NCBI RefSeq assembly: GCF_002514735.1
Contig: NZ_KZ300477.1
Coordinates: 311,879-375,878, forward strand
Source: Sediminicola luteus
GTDB taxonomy: Bacteria; Bacteroidota; Bacteroidia; Flavobacteriales; Flavobacteriaceae
DNA: 64,000 nt
Direction: 5' to 3'
Position 1 is the first letter of the stretch; every line of letters starts with the position of its first letter. Of this stretch, positions 18,649 to 27,728 are shown piece by piece. The notes beneath the pieces were generated by a model. It was not told the origin of the DNA and did not search any database. It saw only the letters and a list, made by a program, of their open reading frames with translations. The translations under genes were made by a program, and so were the position numbers.

Positions 18649-19596
18649 CTAAAGGAATTCTTTCACGAATTTTAAGGCCCTGCTTTCGTTATAGGCCATT
18701 TTCTTTAAGAAATAATAACCCACATGCCCCCCATATTGCGGAATCTCTAATTTGAGTTGTGGATTGCTTAGGGTTTCCGGGTAACATGCGGCACCCAAAA
18801 ACGAATCGTTCTTCGCATTGATGATCAAAGTCGGAATGTGCACATGTTCCAATACCGGAAGGCAACTGCATTGGGTGTAATAATCCAGGGCATCCAAAAA
18901 ACCGTGGGCCTTGCTGGTATACAGTTCATCTACGTCCCATAAAGATTTTATGTCTTGAATATCGCTCAGGGCCAGTTTATCGGGAAATCGTTCTTGTTTG
19001 GCCCGTAACTTGGCCACTAATTTTTTCCGGAAATGCCATTCGTACAACCTATTCTTCCGGTGTAGTAGTTGACAAAGTGAATCGTACAAATCACAAGGTA
19101 CCGAAACCCCGATGACCCCTTTGAGTTCTTTAGGAAGGCTTCGTCCTTCCCCAGAGTAACGTAACACTAGATTTCCGCCAAGGCTAAACCCTTTAAAAAA
19201 CAGCTGTTTATAACGGTCTTTTTCAAGTACAAACCGCAATACGGCATCCACATCTTCTGTACCTCCGGAATGGTACGAACGAAACAAGCGGTTGGTTTCC
19301 CCGGAACAACCACGCAGGTTTACCGAACACACATCGATACCAGCATCAACAAAAACCCGGGCAGCACCTAACATATAGGGGCGTTGAGCATTACCTTCAA
19401 GTCCGTGGAACAGTACCACAAGCGTATCGGAAACCGATGGGGCAAAACTCCAATCGAGGTCTAAAAAATCGCCATCGTTAAGTTCCAGGCGTTCCCTTTG
19501 TTGCCCTCCAAAGGCTACCTTACGGAAATTGGAGGCAAAAATCGTAGAAAAATGCCCATTGGTAAACGGAAAGGGTGGTTTAAACACCTCGGTCAT
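18649..19596 (-). CDS. Alpha/beta hydrolase, YheT/EMB8 family
   Basis: 315 residues. Family marks: FPFTNGHFSTIFASNFR at the N-terminus, the oxyanion segment VVLFHGLEGNAQRPYMLGAA, NLRGCSGETNRLFRSYHSGG, and the nucleophile elbow GFSLGGN with its serine. The acid is probably in IINAKNDSFLG and the histidine in YGGHVGYYF. It is a cytoplasmic hydrolase with unknown ester or lipid substrate. It ends 11 bases before the end of the following nitronate monooxygenase gene on the same strand, so the two are likely co-transcribed (monooxygenase first). Confidence 0.88.
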   Translation of the reverse strand: MTEVFKPPFPFTNGHFSTIFASNFRKVAFGGQQRERLELNDGDFLDLDWSFAPSVSDTLVVLFHGLEGNAQRPYMLGAARVFVDAGIDVCSVNLRGCSGETNRLFRSYHSGGTEDVDAVLRFVLEKDRYKQLFFKGFSLGGNLVLRYSGEGRSLPKELKGVIGVSVPCDLYDSLCQLLHRKNRLYEWHFRKKLVAKLRAKQERFPDKLALSDIQDIKSLWDVDELYTSKAHGFLDALDYYTQCSCLPVLEHVHIPTLIINAKNDSFLGAACYPETLSNPQLKLEIPQYGGHVGYYFLKKMAYNESRALKFVKEFL

Positions 19597-19606
19597 TAGC
19601 TCGAAA

Positions 19607-20578
19607 TCAGGCGTAGGTTTCCAATAATTGGGCTTGGCGTCCTATGGCCGCTTTAAAATCGGATTTTAGTTGTTGGATCAACTCGGTCGTTGGTACGGAA
19701 TCGTGAATGTTGGTCACCCCTTGTCCGGCACTCCATAAGGTTTTCCAGGCTTTGGCCTCGGTATCGAGTTCCTTGCCGAAATCTACCTTGGTTTCTTTCT
19801 TCAAATCTTCTTCACTAATGCCCATGGCCTTCAGGCTTGGCCCTAAAAAATTGGCATGTACCCCTGAGATAGCCGCCGTATATACTATATCGCTGGCACC
19901 GGCCTCAATGATCATGTCTTTATAGGCCTCAGGCGCCTTACTTTCTTCGGTATTGATAAAACGGGTACCCATATAGGCCAGATCGGCCCCCATTTGCATA
20001 ACCGCTGCAATATCTTGTCCGGTACTGATACAGCCGGCCGCCAAAATAGTCTTATCGAAAAACTGGCGTACTTCCGAGATCAAGGCCATTGGATTATGTG
20101 TTCCGGCATGTCCGCCAGCCCCGGCGGACACCAAAATAAGTCCGTCTACCCCAGCTTCGGCTGCTTTTTCGGCATGGCGTTTTTTAATAATATCATGAAA
20201 AACCAAGCCTCCATAACTATGAATGGCATCGACTACCATAGATACGGCCCCCAAAGAAGTGATTACCAAAGGTACTTGATGTTTTATGCAAAGTTTTACG
20301 TCGGCCTCTAAGCGCGGATTGGTCGGGTGCACAATCAGGTTAACCCCAAAAGGTGCCGCTTTCTTTCCGGTTTCCTTTTCAAAATCGGCCAAGGCGGTTT
20401 TGATTTCGACCAACCATTCTTCAAAACCTTCACTGGTGCGTTGGTTTAAGGCCGGAAAAGTACCCACGATACCATTTTTACAACATTCGATGACCAATTG
20501 AGGTCCGGAAATCAAAAACATGGGTGCGGCAACGGCCGGCAAACTCAAGCGATCGGTAAAAGAAGCGGGTATGGGCAT
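19607..20578 (-). CDS. Nitronate monooxygenase (2-nitropropane dioxygenase family)
   Basis: 323 residues. An FMN-dependent TIM barrel: the start SLPAVAAPMFLISGPQLVIECC, then the catalytic/phosphate segments LILVSAGAGGHAGTHNPMAL and ILAAGCISTGQDIAAVMQMG, with AYMGTRFINTEES. It oxidises toxic alkyl nitronates such as propionate 3-nitronate; in this family the physiological substrate is often uncertain. It is the first gene of a pair with the YheT-type hydrolase (10-base gap). Confidence 0.9.
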   Translation of the reverse strand: MPIPASFTDRLSLPAVAAPMFLISGPQLVIECCKNGIVGTFPALNQRTSEGFEEWLVEIKTALADFEKETGKKAAPFGVNLIVHPTNPRLEADVKLCIKHQVPLVITSLGAVSMVVDAIHSYGGLVFHDIIKKRHAEKAAEAGVDGLILVSAGAGGHAGTHNPMALISEVRQFFDKTILAAGCISTGQDIAAVMQMGADLAYMGTRFINTEESKAPEAYKDMIIEAGASDIVYTAAISGVHANFLGPSLKAMGISEEDLKKETKVDFGKELDTEAKAWKTLWSAGQGVTNIHDSVPTTELIQQLKSDFKAAIGRQAQLLETYA

Positions 20579-20795
20579 AATATGCGGTTTAGGGTTTTCC
20601 CAAAGATAGGAAATCCGAAATTATTATGCATGCATAGGAAGGTTGTGGTTTCAAAGTTACACAATCCTTTATTAAATGCCGATTATCGGTAAACACAAAG
20701 GTCTGGCACCACACCAGACCTTTGATCTCAACGTAAACTAACGCAACGAAAGGTTTCAGGAACCTTATGTTGTCCACCCTTTTATTAGGGTTCTA

Positions 20796-21233
20796 TTAGA
20801 TAGGCAACCATAGGAGTTGCTTCCATTTTTCCTTTTCTTTTAGTACCAAAGCGATGTTGATCAAGAACAAGGCTCCGGTTTGAATCAGTTCGCCCACTTC
20901 ATCGGCTTCGAGGAATAGGTGGAACAAAAAGATATGCAAGGTTATCGGTAAGAGGAAAACCGCGCCAATGAATCCGGGCTTTTGCAGCACCAATAACAGT
21001 CCGAACAACAACTCACAGATACCCAATACCTGCCAGAAATATCCGGTTTGTTTAGATCCGGAGATATATAGGATCTTTTGTAAGGTTTCCTCTTTTTCCG
21101 GTGCCTTGAACTGTTCCGCCTTTTCTACCACCTCAACCGGGGTAGGTATGGGTTTTTGGAATTTTTGGACCCCTCCGTAGAGCATCATGCCCCCAAGGAT
21201 CAAACGTAAAACGATATATACGATACGCATCAT
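20796..21233 (-). CDS. DoxX family membrane protein
   Basis: 145 residues, four hydrophobic helices. It starts MMRIVYIVLRLILGGMMLYGGVQKF, typical DoxX, then GYFWQVLGICELLFGLLLVL, PGFIGAVFLLPITLHIFLFH and a final helix ending LALVLKEKEK. Members take part in quinone/thiosulfate or redox membrane complexes, but most bacterial copies have no defined role. It lies five bases past the HmuY gene stop on the same strand, so it may be the last gene of the haem-uptake operon. Confidence 0.85.
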   Translation of the reverse strand: MMRIVYIVLRLILGGMMLYGGVQKFQKPIPTPVEVVEKAEQFKAPEKEETLQKILYISGSKQTGYFWQVLGICELLFGLLLVLQKPGFIGAVFLLPITLHIFLFHLFLEADEVGELIQTGALFLINIALVLKEKEKWKQLLWLPI

Positions 21234-21238
21234 ACCAG

Positions 21239-22663
21239 TTATTGTAATAATTCGAATTCAAAGGCAGGATTACCACGTACCCCATCGGCATCGGTTAATG
21301 CGGTAAAGCGAATCTTATAGAGGTTTTCGTCGGTATCTTTCAATACAAAGAATACCTCATCTTTAATGGATGGCAAGGTACCAGGGCCACCACCATTTCT
21401 CCAGGCACTACCAATAGCCCTTTGATCCACATCAAAAGAAGCATCGACTACATCGGCACGTACAAAATCGGCATAGGCTTTTTCAGAGGTCTCCACCTTA
21501 TAGGCACTAACACCGCCCAATCGGTTGGTGGCAATGAAATCGGCATACCCATATGATCCGTATCCGGGAATCTCATTGGTAAACACGGTAAAATTCATAT
21601 CCCATTTTACGGGGCGAACATCATCAACGATCTGGCTCGTAAAACTTACAAATCTAAAATCGCCGCTATCGCTGTTTTTGGCAATGGAAATTTCATCGAA
21701 GTTATCGGTCACATCCAAATCGGCGTATTGTAATCGGTACCCATTATCGGATCTAAGAATCTTGATTTTCTTCCAACCCCTGGGGTCGTCGCTGATATCA
21801 ACAGAGCCCACGTTCGGGGATTCGGTACCTATGGCACTTCCTAAATTGACCAGATACACTTTATTGTCATCGTCATTGGCCGCAATTTGGGCTATTGCCG
21901 TTTTGGAAAGGTCGCCATCTACACCATCTACATACTTTATATTATCGGCCTGAAAAGTCCCTACGGCCACCAAAGGTTTTAAATCGGCCACGGTGGCTTC
22001 GGTAACGGCGGCCAAATTGGTTTCTTCCAATTGGGCTACGGCCATAAACAAAGAACCGTTGATAATTACCCTATGGTCGTCACCCATATAAAACCCTAGT
22101 TCCCATGCATCGCGTTTACTGGCTTTTTGGGTAAGGGAACTTAAATCGACAAACACCTGATTGGGTTCGTTAGGCCCACCAACCTCGGGTGAAATTGAAC
22201 CTGCCGTGGCAGCAGATGCGGCAAAATCTACCTTGGTACTGGTATTGCCCTGGATCTTGGCATCGGCCACACTCACTTGGGTAATGGTAAAGTTTACAGA
22301 TTTTTCGGCACCACCCTCAATAGCATTACGTAACTTATTAAAGGTAAACGAGGTTTGGGTCTCACCAGTAGAAAAAGGTACCGTTATACTGCCATTTGAG
22401 GCAGCTGGGTCGGTGGTATAATCTTTATCGGTACCATACTCGGTATTGCTATCGGTATATGAAATGGTAAGGGTCCCATTTTCACGGGCGGCAACCGAGA
22501 ATACAATATTCACAGGTTTTTCGGTCTCTTCGGCCCCAAAACTTAAAGAAGGGTTTTCGAAGGCCACCACAAAATCGGCCAACGGGGCATTGTCGTCGCT
22601 ACTACAACCCATGGTCAATAGCGCAACAATAATTAAGGTAAAATAGTATTTCATGAATTTCAT
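21239..22663 (-). CDS. HmuY-like haem-binding lipoprotein
   Basis: 474 residues from ATG 22663 (a start at 22654 is also possible; the longer frame to 22699 has no signal). Lipobox LLTMGCSSDD. After a Ser/Thr-rich N-terminal region with a Calx-beta-like part (FSVAARENGTLTISYTDSNT), the C-terminal ~300 residues match HmuY: WELGFYMGDDHRVIINGSLF, GWKKIKILRSDNGYRLQYAD, KWDMNFTVFTNE and WRNGGGPGTLP. HmuY captures haem at the cell surface and passes it to a TonB-dependent receptor, here the gene directly upstream (102-base gap). Confidence 0.87.
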   Translation of the reverse strand: MKFMKYYFTLIIVALLTMGCSSDDNAPLADFVVAFENPSLSFGAEETEKPVNIVFSVAARENGTLTISYTDSNTEYGTDKDYTTDPAASNGSITVPFSTGETQTSFTFNKLRNAIEGGAEKSVNFTITQVSVADAKIQGNTSTKVDFAASAATAGSISPEVGGPNEPNQVFVDLSSLTQKASKRDAWELGFYMGDDHRVIINGSLFMAVAQLEETNLAAVTEATVADLKPLVAVGTFQADNIKYVDGVDGDLSKTAIAQIAANDDDNKVYLVNLGSAIGTESPNVGSVDISDDPRGWKKIKILRSDNGYRLQYADLDVTDNFDEISIAKNSDSGDFRFVSFTSQIVDDVRPVKWDMNFTVFTNEIPGYGSYGYADFIATNRLGGVSAYKVETSEKAYADFVRADVVDASFDVDQRAIGSAWRNGGGPGTLPSIKDEVFFVLKDTDENLYKIRFTALTDADGVRGNPAFEFELLQ

Positions 22664-22765
22664 AGGTAATAATTTAGTTGTCCCTGAAATAGGCTTCATA
22701 CAAAAACTGCCGACGATAACTTAAAGGCCATCTTTATACATGCGCCCCATTCAGGATTCACAGTA

Positions 22766-24898
22766 TCAATCAATATTTAGGTTATATAATAGTTTTACGA
22801 AATAAGAGCGGCCATACCCCAGTAAGAGGCTGTTTATGTTGGTACCGTGAATGGCACCACCCGAGGCCGAGCCATAGTTTACCCGGGTAACGTCCAATAA
22901 GTTTCGGGCCCCAAGGGTAAGCTGCAGTCTGTTATCTAAAAAGGATTTTTGTAAAGAGGCATCCATCCAGCCATAGCCATCCAATTTATTGCGTACAAAA
23001 CGCTCGGCATCATTGGGGTCTTGGGCAAACTGATATTCGGGGCCATTGTATTTATAAAACAACGAGCCCATTACATCTATCTTTGGTATACGATACCCCA
23101 AGCTGGCATTTAGCTGAAAAGCATAAAGGTAATCGTCGTTATAGCTCACCTGGGAGTTCAGCACTTTGGAGGTGGCACTCAAGCCCAAGCCCAATTCTGC
23201 CTGAAAACGGTTTTGTTGATAGCGGTTGGTCCAGTTTACCCCCCAATTGGTGTATTCATCTATATTGTTGTATTTGTAGGCCAAGGGCGATGGATTGACC
23301 ACGATCAATTCGATACGATCTTTAACTGTAAGATATCGGGCAGAGAATTTGGTACGCCACGACCAATCTTGGGTTGTACCGTTAAAAGTTTTCTTCAGAT
23401 GAAGCATGGCCGATCTTCCTTTTTCCGGGCTGAGATCGGGATTACCCCTAAGATCGTGGTTTATGTCTACAAAATAGGAAAACAGTTCGTCGTAATTCGG
23501 GTTTCTTGGTGAATTACCTAACACTGCCCTAAGCTGATAGCCCTGACCTAGCTGATATAGGGCGCTTAGCGAATAGGCCATTTGAAAATCGAATTGAGAT
23601 GCGAACATAGCCCGGATGCCCGGACGCAAAGCGAATCGATTCCCGAGTTTGAACTCTGCAGAACTGAAAAAGTCATAACCCGTTAGACTGCGATCTACCG
23701 CTTCTTGGAAACTGCCGGCAAATGGCGACGAATAGCCATTGATATGGTTTATCTCATACCCCAATTGTAATCCAAAACCAGAGTCGGCAAAAGATTTTGA
23801 AAGGGTACCCCGAGAAAAAAGGGCATCTCGAGATTCATATTCTTGGTCGGCCTGTACATCTTTTTGGCCCGTATTGATGTAATAGGTATACGCCTCAATA
23901 TTTCTTTTCTGTTCTTGGTAAGACAAGGAAAGATAGTAATCAAATTTCTTTACCAATTTACCATTGGCATTTAGGTTATGTACCCATCGGTTCGTGGTAA
24001 AAACTTCGTCGCTAGCGGTAGGATTGGTGGTCTGCGTAGCCGGATTGTAATTCGTACGTACCACCGAGTCGTAACGCGAAACCCTTTCATCGAAATACTC
24101 AAACTTGTAAAAGGCTTGAAAATCGCCCTTTCTATATCGTAGCAATCCTTTGGCCGAGTTTTGCAATTTTGGCAGCCATTCGTGCCCTCGTAGCCCGTCA
24201 TTTTCAGGCCAGTCCTCGCCCTTTCTTCCGTTGTAATGACCCGCAAAATCGTTACGGGTATACCCAGCACTCGCATACCAAGCATCAGATATATTATGGG
24301 AAATGTTTAAGCTTTGAATATGCCTTCCTTCATCGAACCAAGCATATTCATCACTTACGGTTTCTTCTTGAAGATAAGGGGTGATTTTCCACGTATAACG
24401 ACTATCCTTTTTGGTAATTATATTGATAATTCCGGTTACCGCATTGGATCCATACTGCACCCCCATGGAACCTTCTACGATCTCTACCCGTTCGATCTCA
24501 TCCAAATTGATTTGGGTCAGGTCGGTATTGTTGCCCAGGCCTTCATCGTTGATTAAGGGAATATTATCTACCAATACTTTAAAATACTGACTGTCCAATC
24601 CGAACAAACGCACCCCACTTTTACCGGTAGTGGCACTGGGTCGTACACTAATGTTAAGGTTCTGGTTCAAGACATCGGCCAGGTTGTTTCCGGCCATTCG
24701 GGCAATTTTTGGCCTCCCGATTACCTCGACTTCAAATACCGATTTATCGACACTGGTACGTGAAATCTGTCCGGTGACCACCACTTCATCCAATTCCTGC
24801 ATGTCTAGACTATCTTTTTGAGCACCCTGTTGCTGGGCCCGTAAACCCATGGATATCAACAAGAAAAAGAAAGTTCTAACCTGACAACTTAGACCCAT
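22766..24898 (-). CDS. TonB-dependent outer-membrane receptor, probably haem uptake
   Basis: 710 residues: signal peptide (FFFLLISMGLRAQ), a plug from ELDEVVVTGQISRTSVDKSV through VEIVEGSMGVQYGSNAVTGI, and a C-terminal barrel ending with an aromatic strand (SYFVKLLYNLNID). The HmuR-like assignment rests on the HmuY lipoprotein gene downstream and on its compact size without a carboxypeptidase-like N-terminal extension. It is transcribed divergently from the DUF6607 gene; a shared 19-base operator lies between (24930-24948). Iron or haem control is therefore likely (inference). Confidence 0.92.
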   Translation of the reverse strand: MGLSCQVRTFFFLLISMGLRAQQQGAQKDSLDMQELDEVVVTGQISRTSVDKSVFEVEVIGRPKIARMAGNNLADVLNQNLNISVRPSATTGKSGVRLFGLDSQYFKVLVDNIPLINDEGLGNNTDLTQINLDEIERVEIVEGSMGVQYGSNAVTGIINIITKKDSRYTWKITPYLQEETVSDEYAWFDEGRHIQSLNISHNISDAWYASAGYTRNDFAGHYNGRKGEDWPENDGLRGHEWLPKLQNSAKGLLRYRKGDFQAFYKFEYFDERVSRYDSVVRTNYNPATQTTNPTASDEVFTTNRWVHNLNANGKLVKKFDYYLSLSYQEQKRNIEAYTYYINTGQKDVQADQEYESRDALFSRGTLSKSFADSGFGLQLGYEINHINGYSSPFAGSFQEAVDRSLTGYDFFSSAEFKLGNRFALRPGIRAMFASQFDFQMAYSLSALYQLGQGYQLRAVLGNSPRNPNYDELFSYFVDINHDLRGNPDLSPEKGRSAMLHLKKTFNGTTQDWSWRTKFSARYLTVKDRIELIVVNPSPLAYKYNNIDEYTNWGVNWTNRYQQNRFQAELGLGLSATSKVLNSQVSYNDDYLYAFQLNASLGYRIPKIDVMGSLFYKYNGPEYQFAQDPNDAERFVRNKLDGYGWMDASLQKSFLDNRLQLTLGARNLLDVTRVNYGSASGGAIHGTNINSLLLGYGRSYFVKLLYNLNID

Positions 24899-24915
24899 TC
24901 TAAATAATTTTGAGG

Positions 24916-24964
24916 CAAATATATATTTTATTTGGATCCAGTCTAAATTAATTTAATATTTTTG
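24916..24964. promoter_or_regulatory. Divergent promoters with a shared operator-like palindrome
   Basis: Minus strand: -7 element TATATTTG (24916-24923) for the receptor. Plus strand: TTTG at 24931-24934, 22-base spacer, then TATTTTTG (24957-24964) for the DUF6607 gene. The imperfect palindrome ATTTGGATCCAGTCTAAAT (24930-24948) overlaps the plus-strand -33 box, and a further half-site TCTAAAT follows the receptor start codon (24899-24905). Half-sites of the form ATTTAGA are compatible with an iron-dependent DtxR/Fur-type regulator, which is inference. Confidence 0.5.
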
Positions 24965-25001
24965 CCCTGACGATAACGCAAACTATTCAACTATTTACAC
25001 C

Positions 25002-25931
25002 ATGAAAAAAAGCATGAACACCTTATTACTCGGCCTGGTATTTTTTAGCCTTCAGGCACAGACCGACAAAAAGGCACAAGACATTCAGTCTATAAAAGAT
25101 ATGTGTGGCTGTTACAAGGTCAATTTTAAGTACACCGAGACCTTTGCCCCCGAAATAGATTATGAAAAACATATGGATTATACCTCTGGTGCCTTGGAAT
25201 GGGCCGAACTTATCGAGGACAAATCCGGTAAACTATCCATTCAACACCTATTGGTCATCAACGACACTATGGTGATCAAACACTGGCGTCAAGATTGGTT
25301 ATACGAAAACCAAGATGTGTTTTACTATGACAAAGACAACCAGTGGCGCTTTAAAACCCTGCCGAAAGATGCCGTAAAAGGGCAATGGACACAAAAGGTG
25401 TATCAGGTAGACGATAGTCCCCGCTATTCGGGATCGGCCACTTGGATCCATGCCGATGGCAAGCACTATTGGGAAAACAAGACCGATTCGCCCCTACCGC
25501 GCCGTGAATACTCTAAGCGCAGCGATTATAACGTAATGCAGCGCGGTAACCGCCAAGAAATTACCGATTATGGTTGGGTACACGAACAGGATAACGATAA
25601 AGTAATTCGCGAAGATGGGGCCAAAGATGTGCTTTTAGCCCAAGAAAAAGGCTACAATACCTATGTAAAAGTAGACGATGCCCAATGTAAGGCTGCCCAA
25701 AACTGGTGGAAGGAAAACCAAAAATTCTGGGCCAAAGTCCGAAAGTCTTGGGATAAGATCTACGACCGCGACACCCCATTGAAATTGGCCAAAAGCATAG
25801 ATAAAAAACCCTTGTTCATGCATATGTACCCCGTAGAAAAGGCCAATGGGGGCAAAAAAGAGATTATGGCGGTTTTAGAGAAATTCATTGAGACCGAAAA
25901 CAATAAAACTGCCCCTAGTGAAGGCAAATAA
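25002..25931 (+). CDS. DUF6607 family secreted protein
   Basis: 309 residues with a signal peptide (MNTLLLGLVFFSLQAQ). The mature protein is rich in Trp, Tyr and charged residues, with conserved-looking stretches DMCGCYKVNFKYTETFAP, IKHWRQDWLYENQD and GQWTQKVYQVDDSPRYSGSA. I recognise it as the DUF6607 family, which occurs with haem/TonB loci in Bacteroidota; no function is established. Divergent from the HmuR-like receptor and followed, with a 14-base overlap, by an FMN-binding protein. It probably works in the periplasm with haem or iron handling (inference from context). Confidence 0.78.
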   Translation: MKKSMNTLLLGLVFFSLQAQTDKKAQDIQSIKDMCGCYKVNFKYTETFAPEIDYEKHMDYTSGALEWAELIEDKSGKLSIQHLLVINDTMVIKHWRQDWLYENQDVFYYDKDNQWRFKTLPKDAVKGQWTQKVYQVDDSPRYSGSATWIHADGKHYWENKTDSPLPRREYSKRSDYNVMQRGNRQEITDYGWVHEQDNDKVIREDGAKDVLLAQEKGYNTYVKVDDAQCKAAQNWWKENQKFWAKVRKSWDKIYDRDTPLKLAKSIDKKPLFMHMYPVEKANGGKKEIMAVLEKFIETENNKTAPSEGK

Positions 25932-26475
25932 GTATACATGCTTCCCTTGGAGGGCGGCCGTAATGACAGCGGCTGCCTTCCTTTTTTTAACGGCCTGGAA
26001 AACCAGCCCGAAATTGGAGGCCAAGATCAAATCGGCCATAGAACGGGCCTATACCCTAACCGAATGGGAACAAAGCACTATAGCGGTGACCATTCCCATG
26101 GAGAGCCCGCTCGATTTTAGCAACGACCGTTTGTTCGCCATAAAAAAGGATGGTAACCTTGTGGGCTATGGCTATTTAGGAGAAGCCAATAGTATGAAAC
26201 GTACTTTCGATTATTTGGTGCTGTTTAACCCCGATTTAAGTGTACGTAAATCGAAAGTATTGATCTATAGGGAAGAACACGGCCGACAGATCGGGAGTCA
26301 ACGCTGGTTAAAACAATTTATCGGACTCACCCCGGGTACTTCCCTGACCTATGGTTCGGATATAGATGCCATTTCCGGGGCCACCATTTCGGCCAAGAGT
26401 ATGACCGTTGCTATGGATCAAGTATTAGCTGCCATGGCGGAACTAGAACAAAAAGGGATATTTAAAGCGCAATAA
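25918..26475 (+). CDS. FMN-binding domain protein (covalent flavin, periplasmic)
   Basis: 185 residues from GTG 25918, which overlaps the end of the DUF6607 gene by 14 bases; ATG 25963 is a possible shorter start. It has an N-terminal membrane segment (VMTAAAFLFLTAW) and then an RnfG/NqrC-type FMN domain. The motif DAISGATISAKSMT near residue 150 supplies the threonine to which ApbE would attach FMN. It probably moves electrons outside the membrane, for example reducing ferric iron or haem delivered by the adjacent uptake system (inference). No ApbE gene is visible in the window. Confidence 0.83.
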   Translation: MKANKYTCFPWRAAVMTAAAFLFLTAWKTSPKLEAKIKSAIERAYTLTEWEQSTIAVTIPMESPLDFSNDRLFAIKKDGNLVGYGYLGEANSMKRTFDYLVLFNPDLSVRKSKVLIYREEHGRQIGSQRWLKQFIGLTPGTSLTYGSDIDAISGATISAKSMTVAMDQVLAAMAELEQKGIFKAQ

Positions 26476-26483
26476 GAGCAGCG

Positions 26484-26840
26484 GTGAAAGACGTAAACAC
26501 CCTATACCATAACGATTTTGGCATTGCCTTTCGCTGGAAAAACATTCCGGAGAAATCGCATATGGTACAACTGGTTTTTCGCGACACCGGATTTTTACTC
26601 GACAAAAAACGTATTCAAAAGTTCGCCAACCAGATCCATAAATCCATGGGCAGTCAAAAGAGTGCATGCGGCCAGTGCGATTTAAACCGCAGTTGCCGTT
26701 CTTTATTGTTGGAAACCCCTATGGAGCATTTGACCATGGCCATAAGCCTCGATGAGCTCGATCAACTGAACGATTTGGTACAAGGTACCCTCTTTCAATT
26801 GGAATTGGATCAATACCTCGATCAGCTGAGCCTTAACTAA
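26484..26840 (+). CDS. Small conserved protein with CxxC...C motif
   Basis: 118 residues from GTG 26484, eight bases after the FMN-binding gene stop. Three cysteines in KSACGQCDLNRSCRSLLLET (about residues 59-78) could bind a metal. A flavobacterial family with this look is listed as DUF6686, but I am not sure of the number. No signal or membrane segment. Co-transcription with the DUF6607/FMN genes makes a redox or iron role possible. Confidence 0.65.
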   Translation: MKDVNTLYHNDFGIAFRWKNIPEKSHMVQLVFRDTGFLLDKKRIQKFANQIHKSMGSQKSACGQCDLNRSCRSLLLETPMEHLTMAISLDELDQLNDLVQGTLFQLELDQYLDQLSLN

Positions 26841-26846
26841 GGTATT

Positions 26847-27620
26847 CTATTCTGGCTTGGGGTGGTGTACTAGCCCTAATCTTTCTCCATCGAATGCGGC
26901 ATAGGTATAATGGTTGATCCAATCGCCTAGATTCACGTAGGTAGACTGTTTGCCCAAATCTATTTCCATGGGCAAATGACGGTGGCCGAACACAAAGTAA
27001 TCGTAATGGGCATGCTCTAACTTACGTTTGGCGTATTGCACCAACCATTCTTTGTCTTCCCCCAAAAAATGGATATCGTCATCGCCTGAGATCATTTTGT
27101 TCTTTACCGAAAGGTGCTGGGCCAATCGTACCCCAATATCGGGGTGCAGCCAACGGAACAACCATTTCGACAAGGGGTGTACGAACACTTTTTTCATGCG
27201 TTTAAACCCTTCGTCGTGCGGGCCCAGTCCATCGCCATGGCCAACAAAAAAGGTTTTGCCTTGGGCGCGGAACTGCTGGGGTTTGTGAAAGACCGGAATA
27301 CCGAGTTCCTCCTCAAAATAACCATCCATCCAAAGATCATGGTTGCCTACGAAAAAGAAAATGGGCAAACCCGCATCGGCCATTTGGGCCAAGGTGCCCA
27401 GGGTACGTGTAAAGCCTTTTGGGACCACGGTTTTATAATCGAACCAAAAATCGAAAAGATCCCCCACGATAAAAAGGGCCGCGGCATCTTTTTGGATCTG
27501 CTGCAACCAAGACACGAAATATAACTCCCGTTTTTTACTGGCTTCTTGGGTAGGCGCCCCTAAATGATGGTCGCTTATAAAGTAAATCTTCTTTCCTTTG
27601 GGCAGGTCGAGGTCTCGCAT
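26847..27620 (-). CDS. lpxH: UDP-2,3-diacylglucosamine diphosphatase
   Basis: 257 residues, a metallophosphoesterase that makes lipid X (2,3-diacylglucosamine 1-phosphate) in lipid A synthesis at the inner membrane. All five metal motifs are visible: ISDHHLGAP, VGDLFDFWFDY, VGNHDLW, VGHGDGLGP and FGHRHLP. The basic C-terminal parts and the LFRWLHPDIGVRLAQHLS helix are typical of LpxH. It is convergent with the small cysteine protein gene (six bases between stops). The 108-base gap to the following queD gene holds nothing notable. Confidence 0.94.
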   Translation of the reverse strand: MRDLDLPKGKKIYFISDHHLGAPTQEASKKRELYFVSWLQQIQKDAAALFIVGDLFDFWFDYKTVVPKGFTRTLGTLAQMADAGLPIFFFVGNHDLWMDGYFEEELGIPVFHKPQQFRAQGKTFFVGHGDGLGPHDEGFKRMKKVFVHPLSKWLFRWLHPDIGVRLAQHLSVKNKMISGDDDIHFLGEDKEWLVQYAKRKLEHAHYDYFVFGHRHLPMEIDLGKQSTYVNLGDWINHYTYAAFDGERLGLVHHPKPE

Positions 27621-27728
27621 AGGGTAAATGTACTACCAATTGAACAAAATTCCGCAATATCCGATTCTAAGGGGTTTAGACTTTAGAGGTCGGAATCCAT
27701 GGAACAACGATAAAAAAGTTCTGTTTTT

